From a virus, in the IMG/VR virus record IMGVR_UViG_3300048121_000202, positions 1 through 37,532 of that record: a DNA stretch of 37,532 nucleotides; one strand, given 5' to 3'. The number at the start of each line of letters is the position of its first letter. The stretch's first letter is position 1. Of this stretch, positions 28,306 through 36,915 are shown one piece after another. Below the pieces are notes generated by a model. That model saw only the letters and a list, made by a program, of their open reading frames with translations. It was not told the DNA's origin and made no database searches. The translations under genes and the position numbers were made by a program.

Positions 28306-29598
28306 TTATTGAATTCCTAGTTCATTTAATATATCGTCTACTGATTTGCTATTTTGTTGTGGGGCAGAATAACGAAATGCAGGTAAGGTTTTAAAATTAT
28401 TTACACTACTTTGTATGCTTTTGTTACCTGGATACATTAATTGTTGTCTTTCCAAATATGTATTGTGTTGACCACTTAAAGATTTGTGCAATGATCCTAA
28501 AACACTTAATCTTTTGTCTACATTAGCACCAGAGCCTCCAATCATTTCTATAGCAGCATCAACATCTTTATCTGATAATCTTCCACCAGGGTCTTGTTGC
28601 TTTGCCAGTGAATAAGCTAGTCTCATTACTGTGGATGTTGCTATACCTCTGTCAGATGATATTTTATCTAAAACGCCTTTATGTTTATTATTGATATAAT
28701 TAACTGTTTTCATATATTCATCAGGATGGTTTTTTTCATAATTAATTAGTTTATTAGCTGATTTAACTTGATAAATACCTGTATTTACAAGGTCGGCTAT
28801 TGCTCCAGCTAAAGTTGGTGAATCTCTACCTTGGTCAAGAACTGTAGCAAGATCATTAATTAAGTTTAAGGTGTTTTTTGTATCTTCCCATTTAACAGCA
28901 ATTTCTTCATTAGCACTTGTGGGTGCTGAAAATGCTCCAGATGGATTAGAACCAACTGTAGCAAATCCTTCTTTTGTTAATTTTTCAAGCAGTTCAGGAT
29001 TGTCATTCAAATCCCAGTTAGTAATAATTTTAGGAAGCGGATTGGCATTGCTGTCAAAAAATGGTATTACTTCCTTTGCTCCATATACATTTGTTTTTAA
29101 CAAATTCATTTCATATTGTTCTTGTGCGTTTAGATTAGTCTTATTGTTCAACTCCATAAGTCTAATTCTTGATCTTTCAGACTCCGTGTTAGGATTTTTT
29201 GAACCACTATATAAATTATCATAAGCAGCCTTTGCACCAAATATCTCAAATATTCTTTGAGTTTCGGGTGGTAGCGATGCAAGTAATTTTTCTTGATCTC
29301 TTTTTGCTTGTTCTGCTTTTAATCTGGCTTGTTCTTCAGCTCTTCTATTAGCGAGTCTATTTGAGTATAAAGCTACACCTTGAGTGTTGCCTGATTTATT
29401 AGCATTAACCATGCGAAAAGTATCAGCAAGGTTTTGTAGCTTTAAAGATTGTTCAGCTCTTTTTCTTTTTGCCTCGTCTTCTTCAGCTTGTTTTGCTCTA
29501 GCATCAAGAGTAGGACTTATATTTAAACCAAGAGAGCCTGTAGGATTGTTATTTACTCCTAGCAATCCCATTGGATTATTAAAATCATATATTGCCAT
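28306..29598 (-). CDS. Internal virion protein candidate
   Basis: The 430-residue protein starts MAIYDFNNPMGLLGVNNNPT. A highly charged helix follows (about 30-105: 'RAKQAEEDEAKRKRAEQSLK', 'LANRRAEEQARLKAEQAKRD'). The C-terminal half contains 'RGIATSTVMRLAYSLAKQQD' and 'GGRLSDKDVDAAIEMIGGSG' (about 320-360), blocks I have seen in phage proteins encoded near ejection genes. It starts 3 nt after the preceding stop with a GGAGG ribosome-binding site. Its position between two other internal-protein candidates supports an ejection or inner-core role. Family not established. Confidence 0.7.
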   Translation of the reverse strand: MAIYDFNNPMGLLGVNNNPTGSLGLNISPTLDARAKQAEEDEAKRKRAEQSLKLQNLADTFRMVNANKSGNTQGVALYSNRLANRRAEEQARLKAEQAKRDQEKLLASLPPETQRIFEIFGAKAAYDNLYSGSKNPNTESERSRIRLMELNNKTNLNAQEQYEMNLLKTNVYGAKEVIPFFDSNANPLPKIITNWDLNDNPELLEKLTKEGFATVGSNPSGAFSAPTSANEEIAVKWEDTKNTLNLINDLATVLDQGRDSPTLAGAIADLVNTGIYQVKSANKLINYEKNHPDEYMKTVNYINNKHKGVLDKISSDRGIATSTVMRLAYSLAKQQDPGGRLSDKDVDAAIEMIGGSGANVDKRLSVLGSLHKSLSGQHNTYLERQQLMYPGNKSIQSSVNNFKTLPAFRYSAPQQNSKSVDDILNELGIQ

Positions 29599-29601
29599 TA
29601 T

Positions 29602-30696
29602 TTAACCTCCTGATGGTGGGAATAAACTTGAAACCGAGTTATAAATATCTAAAGCATCACCAATTCTACCACCCATACCTTGTTTAGTAGTATCAGTTTG
29701 TCCTGGAGTCATACCAAAGACCGCACCTGATAATAAACCAAGTTGTTGTGGCCCATAATTAATGCCTCGTAAGAACTGTTCGTAACCAGCATCCATTCCA
29801 GCTTGTGATAGAGCTTGTGCTGATCTTCCTTGATTGCCAAGTAAGCCTAAGTTTCTGTATTGATTGCTAACTTGATTATTTAAAAGATTTTGTTGGAACT
29901 GTCTGTTTTGCAAATCCAACCCTGGTTGCATAAATCTTGCTCTGTTTTGTGCATCCATGTTAGCAATACCAAATTGATTACCGTAACCAGCATTAGTCAT
30001 CTCAACCTGTCTATCTACATCAGACATATATCTATCTGCATCAAACTGTCTTCCTATATCTTGACCAGCTAATGATGTAGCTCTATCAAAACCTTGTGAA
30101 CGTAAATTACCAGATGCTTTAGCTGCTTGTTCTGCAAATTTTCTGTTTGTTTCTGATTCTAATAAAGCTGAACGTGAACCACCAAAAGCACCTCTTCCGA
30201 TTGCTGCATCTTGGTCGCTTTGTATTTGCATTTGTCTTGCTCTGTTTAAATCACCAAGTGTATTGTCTATAACTTGTGATTGAAACGGATTTTGATATGC
30301 ACTTAAATTTGTATTCAATAATGATTGTGGTCTTACATCTCTTATATTAGACCTATTAATGTCTGTTGCTGAACCAGTAAAAGGTGTTACGCTTGGTTTT
30401 GAGTATCTGCTTTCATTAAACAAACCTTGTAAACCAGCTTGAGGATTAAATTGTTGTGTTTGATTAAATAAACCTCTGGTTGCATCCATACCAGCAAGTT
30501 GGTCTGGATTATATCCAGCTACCCTTGGGCCAGTATAAGGAACGAAAGGTTGGTTCGCTACACCTTTGGCTCTATTGTATAAATCATCGTAACGAGCTTG
30601 TGTCGCTGGATCAGTATTTGATACAATTGTATCTCCACCACTTTGTGAAGCACTGTATAAGCCTACTGCTGCTGGTATTAATGTTTCCCATCCCAT
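29602..30696 (-). CDS. DNA-injection / internal virion protein candidate
   Basis: The 364-residue protein begins MGWETLIPAAVGLYSASQSG. It has a Gln/Asn/Arg-rich body with 'AIGRGAFGGSRSALLESETN' (about 165-184) and repeated 'GLLGNQGRSAQ/GYEQFLRG'-type helices. The 'GAFGGSRsal' motif within long Gln/Arg-rich helices is common in podovirus and siphovirus proteins annotated as DNA transfer or injection proteins. The N terminus has one short hydrophobic segment. It follows the gp13-like gene and starts the run of three large internal-protein candidates. It probably leaves the head with the DNA to help cross the periplasm. Confidence 0.75.
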   Translation of the reverse strand: MGWETLIPAAVGLYSASQSGGDTIVSNTDPATQARYDDLYNRAKGVANQPFVPYTGPRVAGYNPDQLAGMDATRGLFNQTQQFNPQAGLQGLFNESRYSKPSVTPFTGSATDINRSNIRDVRPQSLLNTNLSAYQNPFQSQVIDNTLGDLNRARQMQIQSDQDAAIGRGAFGGSRSALLESETNRKFAEQAAKASGNLRSQGFDRATSLAGQDIGRQFDADRYMSDVDRQVEMTNAGYGNQFGIANMDAQNRARFMQPGLDLQNRQFQQNLLNNQVSNQYRNLGLLGNQGRSAQALSQAGMDAGYEQFLRGINYGPQQLGLLSGAVFGMTPGQTDTTKQGMGGRIGDALDIYNSVSSLFPPSGG

Positions 30697-30698
30697 AA

Positions 30699-31124
30699 TT
30701 ATAATTCCTTCTTGACTATATATTCTTGTTCAAAACCAAGATGTTTTAATTTTCTTATCCAACCTTTACGACCACCGCCATAAAGATATTTACATTCACA
30801 ATTTTTTGCAAATTCTTCAATGCTTGGAAACATCTCTTCTAGTTCTTCGTAGCTTCCACCACACAAAAATAAATTTAAAACTCTGTATTTAGGAAACTCA
30901 CCAAAGCTAGATATGTAAAAAGCATCTTTTCCAGGCCATATATGAAACATTCCTTGGCCTATTTTTTCTTTAATATCACTTAGATTATACCTATCTTGGT
31001 GCTTTAATGCACGAAGAATATGATGCTCTAACCTTTCAAACTCTAGTTCCCAGTCTTCTTTAGACTGTTGTGGAGGTGGAGAGTGTTCCGTTGTCTGCGA
31101 CACTAACTTTATATTTTGTTCCAT
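30699..31124 (-). CDS. T7 gp13-like / GNAT-fold virion-associated protein
   Basis: The 141-residue protein contains 'IGQGMFHIWPGKDAFYISSF' (about 55-74), 'VLNLFLCGGSYEELEEMFPS' (about 82-101) and 'LYGGGRKGWIRKLKHLGFEQ' (about 114-133). These match the small family that includes T7 internal protein gp13. It has an acetyltransferase-like (GNAT) fold, with 'GRKGW' in the place of the acetyl-CoA loop. In phages it is encoded beside internal virion genes, as here. Whether it binds acetyl-CoA is unknown. The first 21 codons overlap the preceding gene by 65 nt; no better downstream start exists. Confidence 0.78.
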   Translation of the reverse strand: MEQNIKLVSQTTEHSPPPQQSKEDWELEFERLEHHILRALKHQDRYNLSDIKEKIGQGMFHIWPGKDAFYISSFGEFPKYRVLNLFLCGGSYEELEEMFPSIEEFAKNCECKYLYGGGRKGWIRKLKHLGFEQEYIVKKEL

Positions 31125-31287
31125 TTGGACTTACCAATACTAACTCGGTGGCATCACCACCATTTATTTGTATTCTTTCACCTTTGTTGAAAGTCATACC
31201 TGTTTGATATTCTATCTCTGATATTAAATAGTTAAGATAGTTTTTATCGTAATCTTCACCTGGTCGTGTCAGTGTTTTTCTTGCCAC
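31060..31287 (-). CDS. Small hypothetical virion-region protein
   Basis: The 75-residue protein starts MARKTLTRPGEDYDKNYLNY. An N-terminal helical part (YLISEIEYQTGMTF) precedes a beta-rich end (LVLVSPNGTKYKVSVADNG). It begins in a one-base overlap with the nozzle gene's stop (TAGTG-type arrangement at 31287) and overlaps the gp13-like gene by 65 nt. The family is not recognised. Its place just after the nozzle suggests a small tail component. Confidence 0.72.
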   Translation of the reverse strand: MARKTLTRPGEDYDKNYLNYLISEIEYQTGMTFNKGERIQINGGDATELVLVSPNGTKYKVSVADNGTLSTSTTV

Positions 31288-32786
31288 TATCTACGACCTC
31301 TGTTTCTTAAATCTAATCGTATATTACCAACCTGAAACATCTGGTCAGTATCGCCAGTCACTTTCATACGAACTTGTCTGGCTGTAAATCTTGCATCTGT
31401 GTAACCATCACTATTAAAAGTAAAGTCACCAAAATCTGTTTCTGCTCCTAGTGGTGTAAATCTTCCTGTAAAACTTATAACAACACCAGGTAATGTATTT
31501 GCTTCTTCATCGGGGAGTATCTGATTACATTGCACATAGTTATCACCGTTACCTATTTCGATAGGCCCTGATTGTGCGTAAGGTACTGCTGTCCCTAAAT
31601 TCTCTGAATTGTTTAATGTTGTGCTGTCGTGCTGATAAACATTACCAAGTGAATCACAAGCGATAGGATAATCAAAAACACCTTGGTCTATCCAGCATCC
31701 TCTATCCATTTCACCAATTGACCAGACATTATCAACATAATTCCAGATGACATATTTATTAGGAGTTTTCTGTGAAGCACCTTCTGGATAAAACCACCAT
31801 ATCTCATTAAAGTTAGAATTGTGGCCACCACAAGCAATACGTCTATAAGCGTATTTAATATTATCAAATACATGGTCATGCACATCACATTTAATTTCTT
31901 TAACTGATCCATCAAAAACAAAGAAAGAGTTTTCACCCATCCATGCTAAGAAGTTACCAGAGGATACTATTGTTCTTGGTGATGCAGTTTTACAGTTAGT
32001 ACCAGCATCTTGAATACCGTATATAAAAGGAGAACCTGTATAGTAAAGTCTTGCTATACCTGTATCAGTAAAGATAATAACATCTGTTTGCCATTTAATA
32101 CCACTTAATATTCTGCCGCCTGTTGGTATCTGTAAATCACCAGCAGTATTCGTTGATGCAGCTGTCCAGGTTGTACTTGCTTCTCTTGATGACCATTGTA
32201 CTTTTCTTGGATCACCACCAGCACCCAGAGCTATAACATGACGTTCATTAGTGACTAAAACACCAGAACATCCTGTAGGAGAATTAGTTAGCTGTGAGCC
32301 TATGGTAGAAGGTGCAGAAGGCGACCATTTATAAATCTTGCCATCACTTGCACAACAGAAAAGTAAGTCTTCACCAAAGTTATCAAAAGACCATGATTTA
32401 GAATCAAAAAATAATCCAGATTGTGATCTAGCATCACCATAGTCTTCGACATCATAGTTATATGCACCGTACCCAAGTGGGTCTGTTGATAGGTCAGATA
32501 CAAAGCCTGAAGGAGTTATGTCATGCCAAGTTCCGTCATGGTTGACATAAATCTTTTGCCTTGTTCCAACTACTAAAACTTTTTTACCAGCATTAGTAAT
32601 GTACGCAAACATTCCTGTCGGCGTACCTGTTAGAGTAGTATTTCTTATTTTTTCCCAACCACCAATAGGTCGTAGAAAACCATTTTGAAAACGCACTAAA
32701 TTACTATCAGTCCAACGCCCTTTATTAGCGTAGTCTGTTCCATTGGTGACTACTCCAGCTGGAGGGGTGACTGGTAGTAAAGGCAT
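31287..32786 (-). CDS. Tail nozzle / stopper protein
   Basis: The 499-residue protein starts MPLLPVTPPAGVVTNGTDYA. Its repeated strand-turn blades ('KKVLVVGTRQKIYVNHDGTW', 'DLLFCCASDGKIYKWSPSAP', 'NERHVIALGAGGDPRKVQWS', 'KWQTDVIIFTDTGIARLYYT') are characteristic of the beta-propeller nozzle proteins of short-tailed phages (P22 gp10 and SU10 nozzle type). It would cap the adaptor and hold packaged DNA. 'RWTDSNLVRFQNGFLRPIGG' at residues 24-43 is a strongly conserved start in this family. Its neighbours are fibre genes upstream and internal-protein genes downstream. Confidence 0.88.
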   Translation of the reverse strand: MPLLPVTPPAGVVTNGTDYANKGRWTDSNLVRFQNGFLRPIGGWEKIRNTTLTGTPTGMFAYITNAGKKVLVVGTRQKIYVNHDGTWHDITPSGFVSDLSTDPLGYGAYNYDVEDYGDARSQSGLFFDSKSWSFDNFGEDLLFCCASDGKIYKWSPSAPSTIGSQLTNSPTGCSGVLVTNERHVIALGAGGDPRKVQWSSREASTTWTAASTNTAGDLQIPTGGRILSGIKWQTDVIIFTDTGIARLYYTGSPFIYGIQDAGTNCKTASPRTIVSSGNFLAWMGENSFFVFDGSVKEIKCDVHDHVFDNIKYAYRRIACGGHNSNFNEIWWFYPEGASQKTPNKYVIWNYVDNVWSIGEMDRGCWIDQGVFDYPIACDSLGNVYQHDSTTLNNSENLGTAVPYAQSGPIEIGNGDNYVQCNQILPDEEANTLPGVVISFTGRFTPLGAETDFGDFTFNSDGYTDARFTARQVRMKVTGDTDQMFQVGNIRLDLRNRGRR

Positions 32787-32788
32787 TA

Positions 32789-33133
32789 TTAACCTGCTAT
32801 TGTTTTTGTTTCGCTTGTTGGATTGATTTGTCCGTCAATGGCATTGTCTAATCCAGACTTTAGATTATCAACTTCATCTTCGCCCATAACATCTATAACC
32901 CAACCAGTAACCAAGTCATTGGTAAGATCAGCGAAAGGTACAAAGTTTGTTATGTCATCTGCATTAACGCCGTGATTACCATAAACAGAAGATGAATAGT
33001 TATTACCTTCAGCGTCTTGTTGATTGCTCTCTGCGTTTAATCGCCAGTGTACGTTGTAAACAACATCTGATTCGTTATCGTGTTCTGGGTAAACATCAAC
33101 TGTTTTACAATCCCATGTATATGTATTTGCCAT
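32789..33133 (-). CDS. Small acidic virion protein candidate
   Basis: The 114-residue protein starts MANTYTWDCKTVDVYPEHDN and continues 'SDVVYNVHWRLNAESNQQDA', then 'NFVPFADLTNDLVTGWVIDV'. The 'TWxCKTVDVYPE' start and 'VyNVHWRl' core are familiar from many aquatic phage genomes next to tail-fibre genes, with unknown function. It is acidic and beta-rich and has no membrane segment. It starts 2 nt after the tail-fibre stop with a strong ribosome-binding site inside that gene (AAGGAGAATAATAATG). Confidence 0.8.
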   Translation of the reverse strand: MANTYTWDCKTVDVYPEHDNESDVVYNVHWRLNAESNQQDAEGNNYSSSVYGNHGVNADDITNFVPFADLTNDLVTGWVIDVMGEDEVDNLKSGLDNAIDGQINPTSETKTIAG

Positions 33134-33135
33134 TA

Positions 33136-34854
33136 TTATTCTCCTTTAAGTAAGTTAACTTCAGACTGTAAGGCTTCAATCTGTGTTTGTTGTTCTTGTA
33201 TAGCTTTGATGCAAAGAGAAACCATGTGTGGATATCTTAAAGCATCAGGTTCGTTATCATCATTATATTCAACAAATTCTGTTAAACCTGCTTCATGCAC
33301 CTCTTCAGCTATTAATCCATAAAAAACTGTATCGCCATCATTGTTGCCTTTATATGTAACAGGTCTTAAATTATTTAATTCTGTTAAGCCTTTAGAAGCA
33401 TCTGTAATAGTGTTTTTATATCTTTCTGATGATGTTGACCTTACAATATTTCCATTACTTAAAACTCTTACGTTGGCTGCATCACTGCTTGTAGTGTTGT
33501 AAACACCATCTGCACTTATTACACCCCCTGATGATAACCTCATGCGTTGTGCATCGCCTGAATAAAAAATTAAATCATTGCTTTGAGCTCCTGTACCCAC
33601 AGTTCCACTTGTCCCACTGTCTGCAAATGTAATTATTGAATAAGCATCTCCACTTTCAAATTTAGCAGGAACATTTCCTGTGCCTGAATGGACGTGTAAT
33701 TTTTCTGAAGGACTAGTCGTTCCAATTCCCACATTACCTGATGAGTCTATTCTCATGCGTTCTGAGCCACCAGTATGCAGAGACATAACATTAGAACCCT
33801 GCATAACAATACCCGTATCAGCATCACCATTAGCTAGATATTGACTAGCATATAATGTACCCATATTTGAAAAGTCTTGACCTTGAAATTCTAACGCACC
33901 TGTTGCTGCTATTCTCATGCGTTCTGAGCCACCAGTCTTAAAAAATATAGGTGCAGCACCATTGGTGTTGGTATATGCGTCAATACCATCTCTACCATAA
34001 TCTGTATAGAAAAAGTCAGTAGTATCAAGAAAACGAACTTTAGATGAACTTGCGTCATTGATTTGCATTTTAGCAGTAGGACTACTCGTTCCAATTCCAA
34101 CATTTCCTGACGAGTCTATTCTCATGCGTTCTGAACCATTGGTTCTTAAACCCATGTAATTACTTCCATGATGATACTGAATAAGACCTCTGTAGTTTTC
34201 TGCTCCAGTTACTCCATCAGCAAAAGCTAAATAACCTATACCACTTGTTCCTGATAAAACCTGTATTTGACCATTTGTGCTAGAGCTTCCAACAACTAAA
34301 TTTACACCAGTATCAAAATTGTAGTCTGCTGGATTACTCATTCCAATTCCAACGTTGCCTGATGTGTCTATTCTCATGCGTTCTGCATCGTTGACTTCAA
34401 ACGCCATAACTTGTGAGCTACCACTTGCTTTTATTTGTGTTTCCCCTGAAACAGCTAAAATTGCACCACCAAAAGTTCCTCCATATTCTAAATCTACTCT
34501 ACCTTGATTTGTTCCATTTACTGTTAATGTAGTTACATTACTGTAAGCATTTGGAGATGAAGTTCCAATTCCAACATTCTCACTACTATCAATTGTTATA
34601 GCTGTTGCACTAGCATTGTCATCAATACCTGTAGATGTAAAAGTCGTAAATGTTCCCGCAGCTGGGGTTGTGCCACCAATGACAGAACTATCAATTACTG
34701 CTCCGTCTAGGTTTAATGCTACTGAAGTACCATTAGAGGCAAAGATTCCATCAAGAGTATCGAGGTCAGCGTTTAGCTTTGTTCCCCAAGTATCTGTAGA
34801 TGCTCCTACTTCTGGTTTAGTTAAGTTTAAATTCGTTGTAAATGTATCTGCCAT
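33136..34854 (-). CDS. Tail fibre with S74 intramolecular chaperone, complete copy
   Basis: The 572-residue protein has an N terminus ([20 protein letters not shown], then '[18 protein letters not shown]') typical of phage tail-fibre attachment domains. The long middle carries several '[19 protein letters not shown]' blocks, a motif of trimeric beta-helical shafts. The last 97 residues form a Peptidase_S74 chaperone. Ser476 and Lys480 in 'SSERYKNTI' are the expected self-cleavage dyad, followed by '[13 protein letters not shown]' and a C-terminal coiled coil ('[20 protein letters not shown]'). The chaperone trimerises the fibre and is then cut off before Ser476. The protein likely binds the host surface. 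A 5' partial copy occurs at 1-945. Confidence 0.92.
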   Translation of the reverse strand: MADTFTTNLNLTKPEVGASTDTWGTKLNADLDTLDGIFASNGTSVALNLDGAVIDSSVIGGTTPAAGTFTTFTSTGIDDNASATAITIDSSENVGIGTSSPNAYSNVTTLTVNGTNQGRVDLEYGGTFGGAILAVSGETQIKASGSSQVMAFEVNDAERMRIDTSGNVGIGMSNPADYNFDTGVNLVVGSSSTNGQIQVLSGTSGIGYLAFADGVTGAENYRGLIQYHHGSNYMGLRTNGSERMRIDSSGNVGIGTSSPTAKMQINDASSSKVRFLDTTDFFYTDYGRDGIDAYTNTNGAAPIFFKTGGSERMRIAATGALEFQGQDFSNMGTLYASQYLANGDADTGIVMQGSNVMSLHTGGSERMRIDSSGNVGIGTTSPSEKLHVHSGTGNVPAKFESGDAYSIITFADSGTSGTVGTGAQSNDLIFYSGDAQRMRLSSGGVISADGVYNTTSSDAANVRVLSNGNIVRSTSSERYKNTITDASKGLTELNNLRPVTYKGNNDGDTVFYGLIAEEVHEAGLTEFVEYNDDNEPDALRYPHMVSLCIKAIQEQQTQIEALQSEVNLLKGE

Positions 34855-34867
34855 AATTTATTCCTGT

Positions 34868-35521
34868 TTATGCTGCGATGTCAGTCCAATTAGTATTTGT
34901 TGAGGACTGATCTGTCCAAGTTGTTGTAGCTGGTGATTGGTCTATGTAAATAGTATCTGCTACAGTCTGGTCTTCCCATTTTAAACTACCTATCGCAGAA
35001 AAACCACTTGTTTGTTGAATACTAGAAGTGCCAAACTGAATCAGTGAGCCAGTGACATCTAGGTTAGTTGTAGCGTTTATTTGACTTGCCGCTGATACGA
35101 TAAAGACACCAGTAGCAGTTACGTTTGTAGATGCGGTAATATTTGATTCACCAACATCAATTTGTGTGCCTACCGCACTAAGACTTGTTGATGCCGCCAT
35201 AATAACGCCACCAATATCAATCTGTGTACCTACAGCGGTTAGGTTAGATGTTGCTGATATGTTTGACGCACCAAACTTAACTATGACTGCATCTGATGTA
35301 AGACCAGATGTTGCTGTTATAGATGATGCACCTTGTATTGGTACGAGTCCAACTGCTGTGACACTAGAAGAAGCAGTTATTAATGCTTCTCCAGTTACAG
35401 GTACAACACCAACCGCAGTTAGGTTTGATGTTGCTGTGATTGAGCTTTCAGCTAATTCAAATTGTGGTGTTCCCCAGTAAGACTTACCGTATCCACCAAA
35501 ACCATAGCCAACTGAAGCCAT
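34868..35521 (-). CDS. Eight-repeat virion protein (second copy of 959-1612)
   Basis: This is the same 217-residue gene as at 959-1612, seen again because the window exceeds one genome length. Here its downstream neighbour, the complete tail fibre gene, is visible, starting 13 nt after the stop. It has eight 20-residue repeats and no known family. Confidence 0.85.
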   Translation of the reverse strand: MASVGYGFGGYGKSYWGTPQFELAESSITATSNLTAVGVVPVTGEALITASSSVTAVGLVPIQGASSITATSGLTSDAVIVKFGASNISATSNLTAVGTQIDIGGVIMAASTSLSAVGTQIDVGESNITASTNVTATGVFIVSAASQINATTNLDVTGSLIQFGTSSIQQTSGFSAIGSLKWEDQTVADTIYIDQSPATTTWTDQSSTNTNWTDIAA

Positions 35522-35525
35522 GTTA

Positions 35526-35909
35526 TTAAGCTACAGTTATGTCTATAGCACCTGCATTAAATCTAAATACATCTCCAGTAGAAACAGTTTTGCTTGTAGT
35601 TAAGTTACCATAAGCAAGTAAGTTACCAGATGATAAAGCGTCAAAAACACCTACTGCAACAACAGTACCGTAATTAGCTGTAGCTGTTGGGTATTCTATA
35701 GCTGATGTGTTTGATGCTGTATCAGCAGTGACAGTAAAAGCTGCTGTTTTTCTTACATAGCCTCCGCCAGAAACTTCTGTTCCACCACCAGTATCAGATG
35801 GTGCTGATGTATATAATGCTACATATAATGTTGCTGGAGCTGTATAGGCTGATCCACCAAATACATGACCAACAACTTTGTTTTCTAAATAATCTGAAAA
35901 TCCAGCCAT
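35526..35909 (-). CDS. Gp80-like structural protein (second copy of 1617-2000)
   Basis: This is identical to the gene at 1617-2000, including its AAGGAGA ribosome-binding site. It is the same locus read twice rather than a gene duplication. Confidence 0.8.
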   Translation of the reverse strand: MAGFSDYLENKVVGHVFGGSAYTAPATLYVALYTSAPSDTGGGTEVSGGGYVRKTAAFTVTADTASNTSAIEYPTATANYGTVVAVGVFDALSSGNLLAYGNLTTSKTVSTGDVFRFNAGAIDITVA

Positions 35910-35923
35910 TCTATTCTCCTTTA

Positions 35924-36571
35924 TTAATTACCGTAGTAATAATTTCTTTTTTGTTTTTTTCCGTAAGTTCTTCTTCTCATCATTAAAGAACCTTTACCAA
36001 ATGCAGCTTTCTCTTGTTCGAGTCTCATTTCTTCTAATGCTTTCTCAAACTGTTGAGTGAACATTGGTATTCTTTCATCTTCCATTAAGAAGATAGAAGC
36101 GTGTTTTAATGCACCATATAAATAAACATCTGGGTGCGAGACTGATACAAAGTTACTTGTATTGGTATCACTTAATGCAGATATTTTAGCATAGTAAGTT
36201 AGCTGTAGGGTATATTCTCCATCAGGAGTTGGTGCTAATTCGATGGAGTCATCAACCATTGCAAAGTAAACTGGTTGACCTACAGAGTTGTTATTTGATT
36301 TTCTATAGACATCTAATGACTCTATAGATTGTTGGAATAAAGGACTGAAATCGTTTGATGTAATTTCTACATTAATTGCCTCTATCCAATCTGTTGGAAC
36401 TGTTAAATATTGTGAGTCAGCTGTAGCAGTTGCTCTTTTAATCATGTCTTTGGTTCTTAACCTTCTGTTAAGTTCTGCTTCGACATTATCGATAAACGTA
36501 TCTATATCAGACGTTAAATCTGATCTATTAAGATAATTTGCTATTGCTGTTTTTAATTCTGCATATGTCAT
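35924..36571 (-). CDS. Head-tail adaptor (second copy of 2015-2662)
   Basis: This is identical to the gene at 2015-2662, with the same ATGA overlap with the upstream 99-residue gene. It is the same locus read twice. Confidence 0.8.
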   Translation of the reverse strand: MTYAELKTAIANYLNRSDLTSDIDTFIDNVEAELNRRLRTKDMIKRATATADSQYLTVPTDWIEAINVEITSNDFSPLFQQSIESLDVYRKSNNNSVGQPVYFAMVDDSIELAPTPDGEYTLQLTYYAKISALSDTNTSNFVSVSHPDVYLYGALKHASIFLMEDERIPMFTQQFEKALEEMRLEQEKAAFGKGSLMMRRRTYGKKQKRNYYYGN

Positions 36572-36867
36572 ACTTTACCTTGCCAAGTTCTAAATACTTT
36601 ATTATCTGGGTCGTTGAGCCATTGTTTCCATTTAGCTCTATCCTTTGACCAGCCTTCGCGTAATGCCTTTTGCCAAATCACCATAGGGACTTCAGCAATG
36701 TGTCGCATATCTTTTCCAGGCTTAAGTGTATTGTCTCTTAGTTTCTTAACGTGGTCAATGACGGGAGCAACATCTTGAGTCGTATGATAAACCAGCTTGT
36801 CATCTTCGGTAATGAACTCTGATTTATAACCAGTTTTATGGTCTGTGATTGTACGTTTTGTTGCCAT
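36568..36867 (-). CDS. 99-residue hypothetical protein (second copy of 2659-2958)
   Basis: This is identical to the gene at 2659-2958. The UUCG hairpin preceding it recurs at 36881-36900. It is the same locus read twice. Confidence 0.75.
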   Translation of the reverse strand: MATKRTITDHKTGYKSEFITEDDKLVYHTTQDVAPVIDHVKKLRDNTLKPGKDMRHIAEVPMVIWQKALREGWSKDRAKWKQWLNDPDNKVFRTWQGKV

Positions 36868-36880
36868 GTTAAATAAGGGC

Positions 36881-36900
36881 GGGAGAGCCGAAGCTCTCCC
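36881..36900 (-). terminator. Post-capsid UUCG hairpin (second copy of 2972-2991)
   Basis: This is identical to the hairpin at 2972-2991: an 8-bp stem with a UUCG loop in the minus-strand RNA. Confidence 0.7.
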
Positions 36901-36915
36901 TGAATTCTAACTAAC

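Noticed and set aside
31688-31936. Alternative minus-strand frame within the nozzle gene
   Set aside because: It is a shifted frame of the nozzle gene with no own ribosome-binding site; the nozzle reading is clearly conserved in type.
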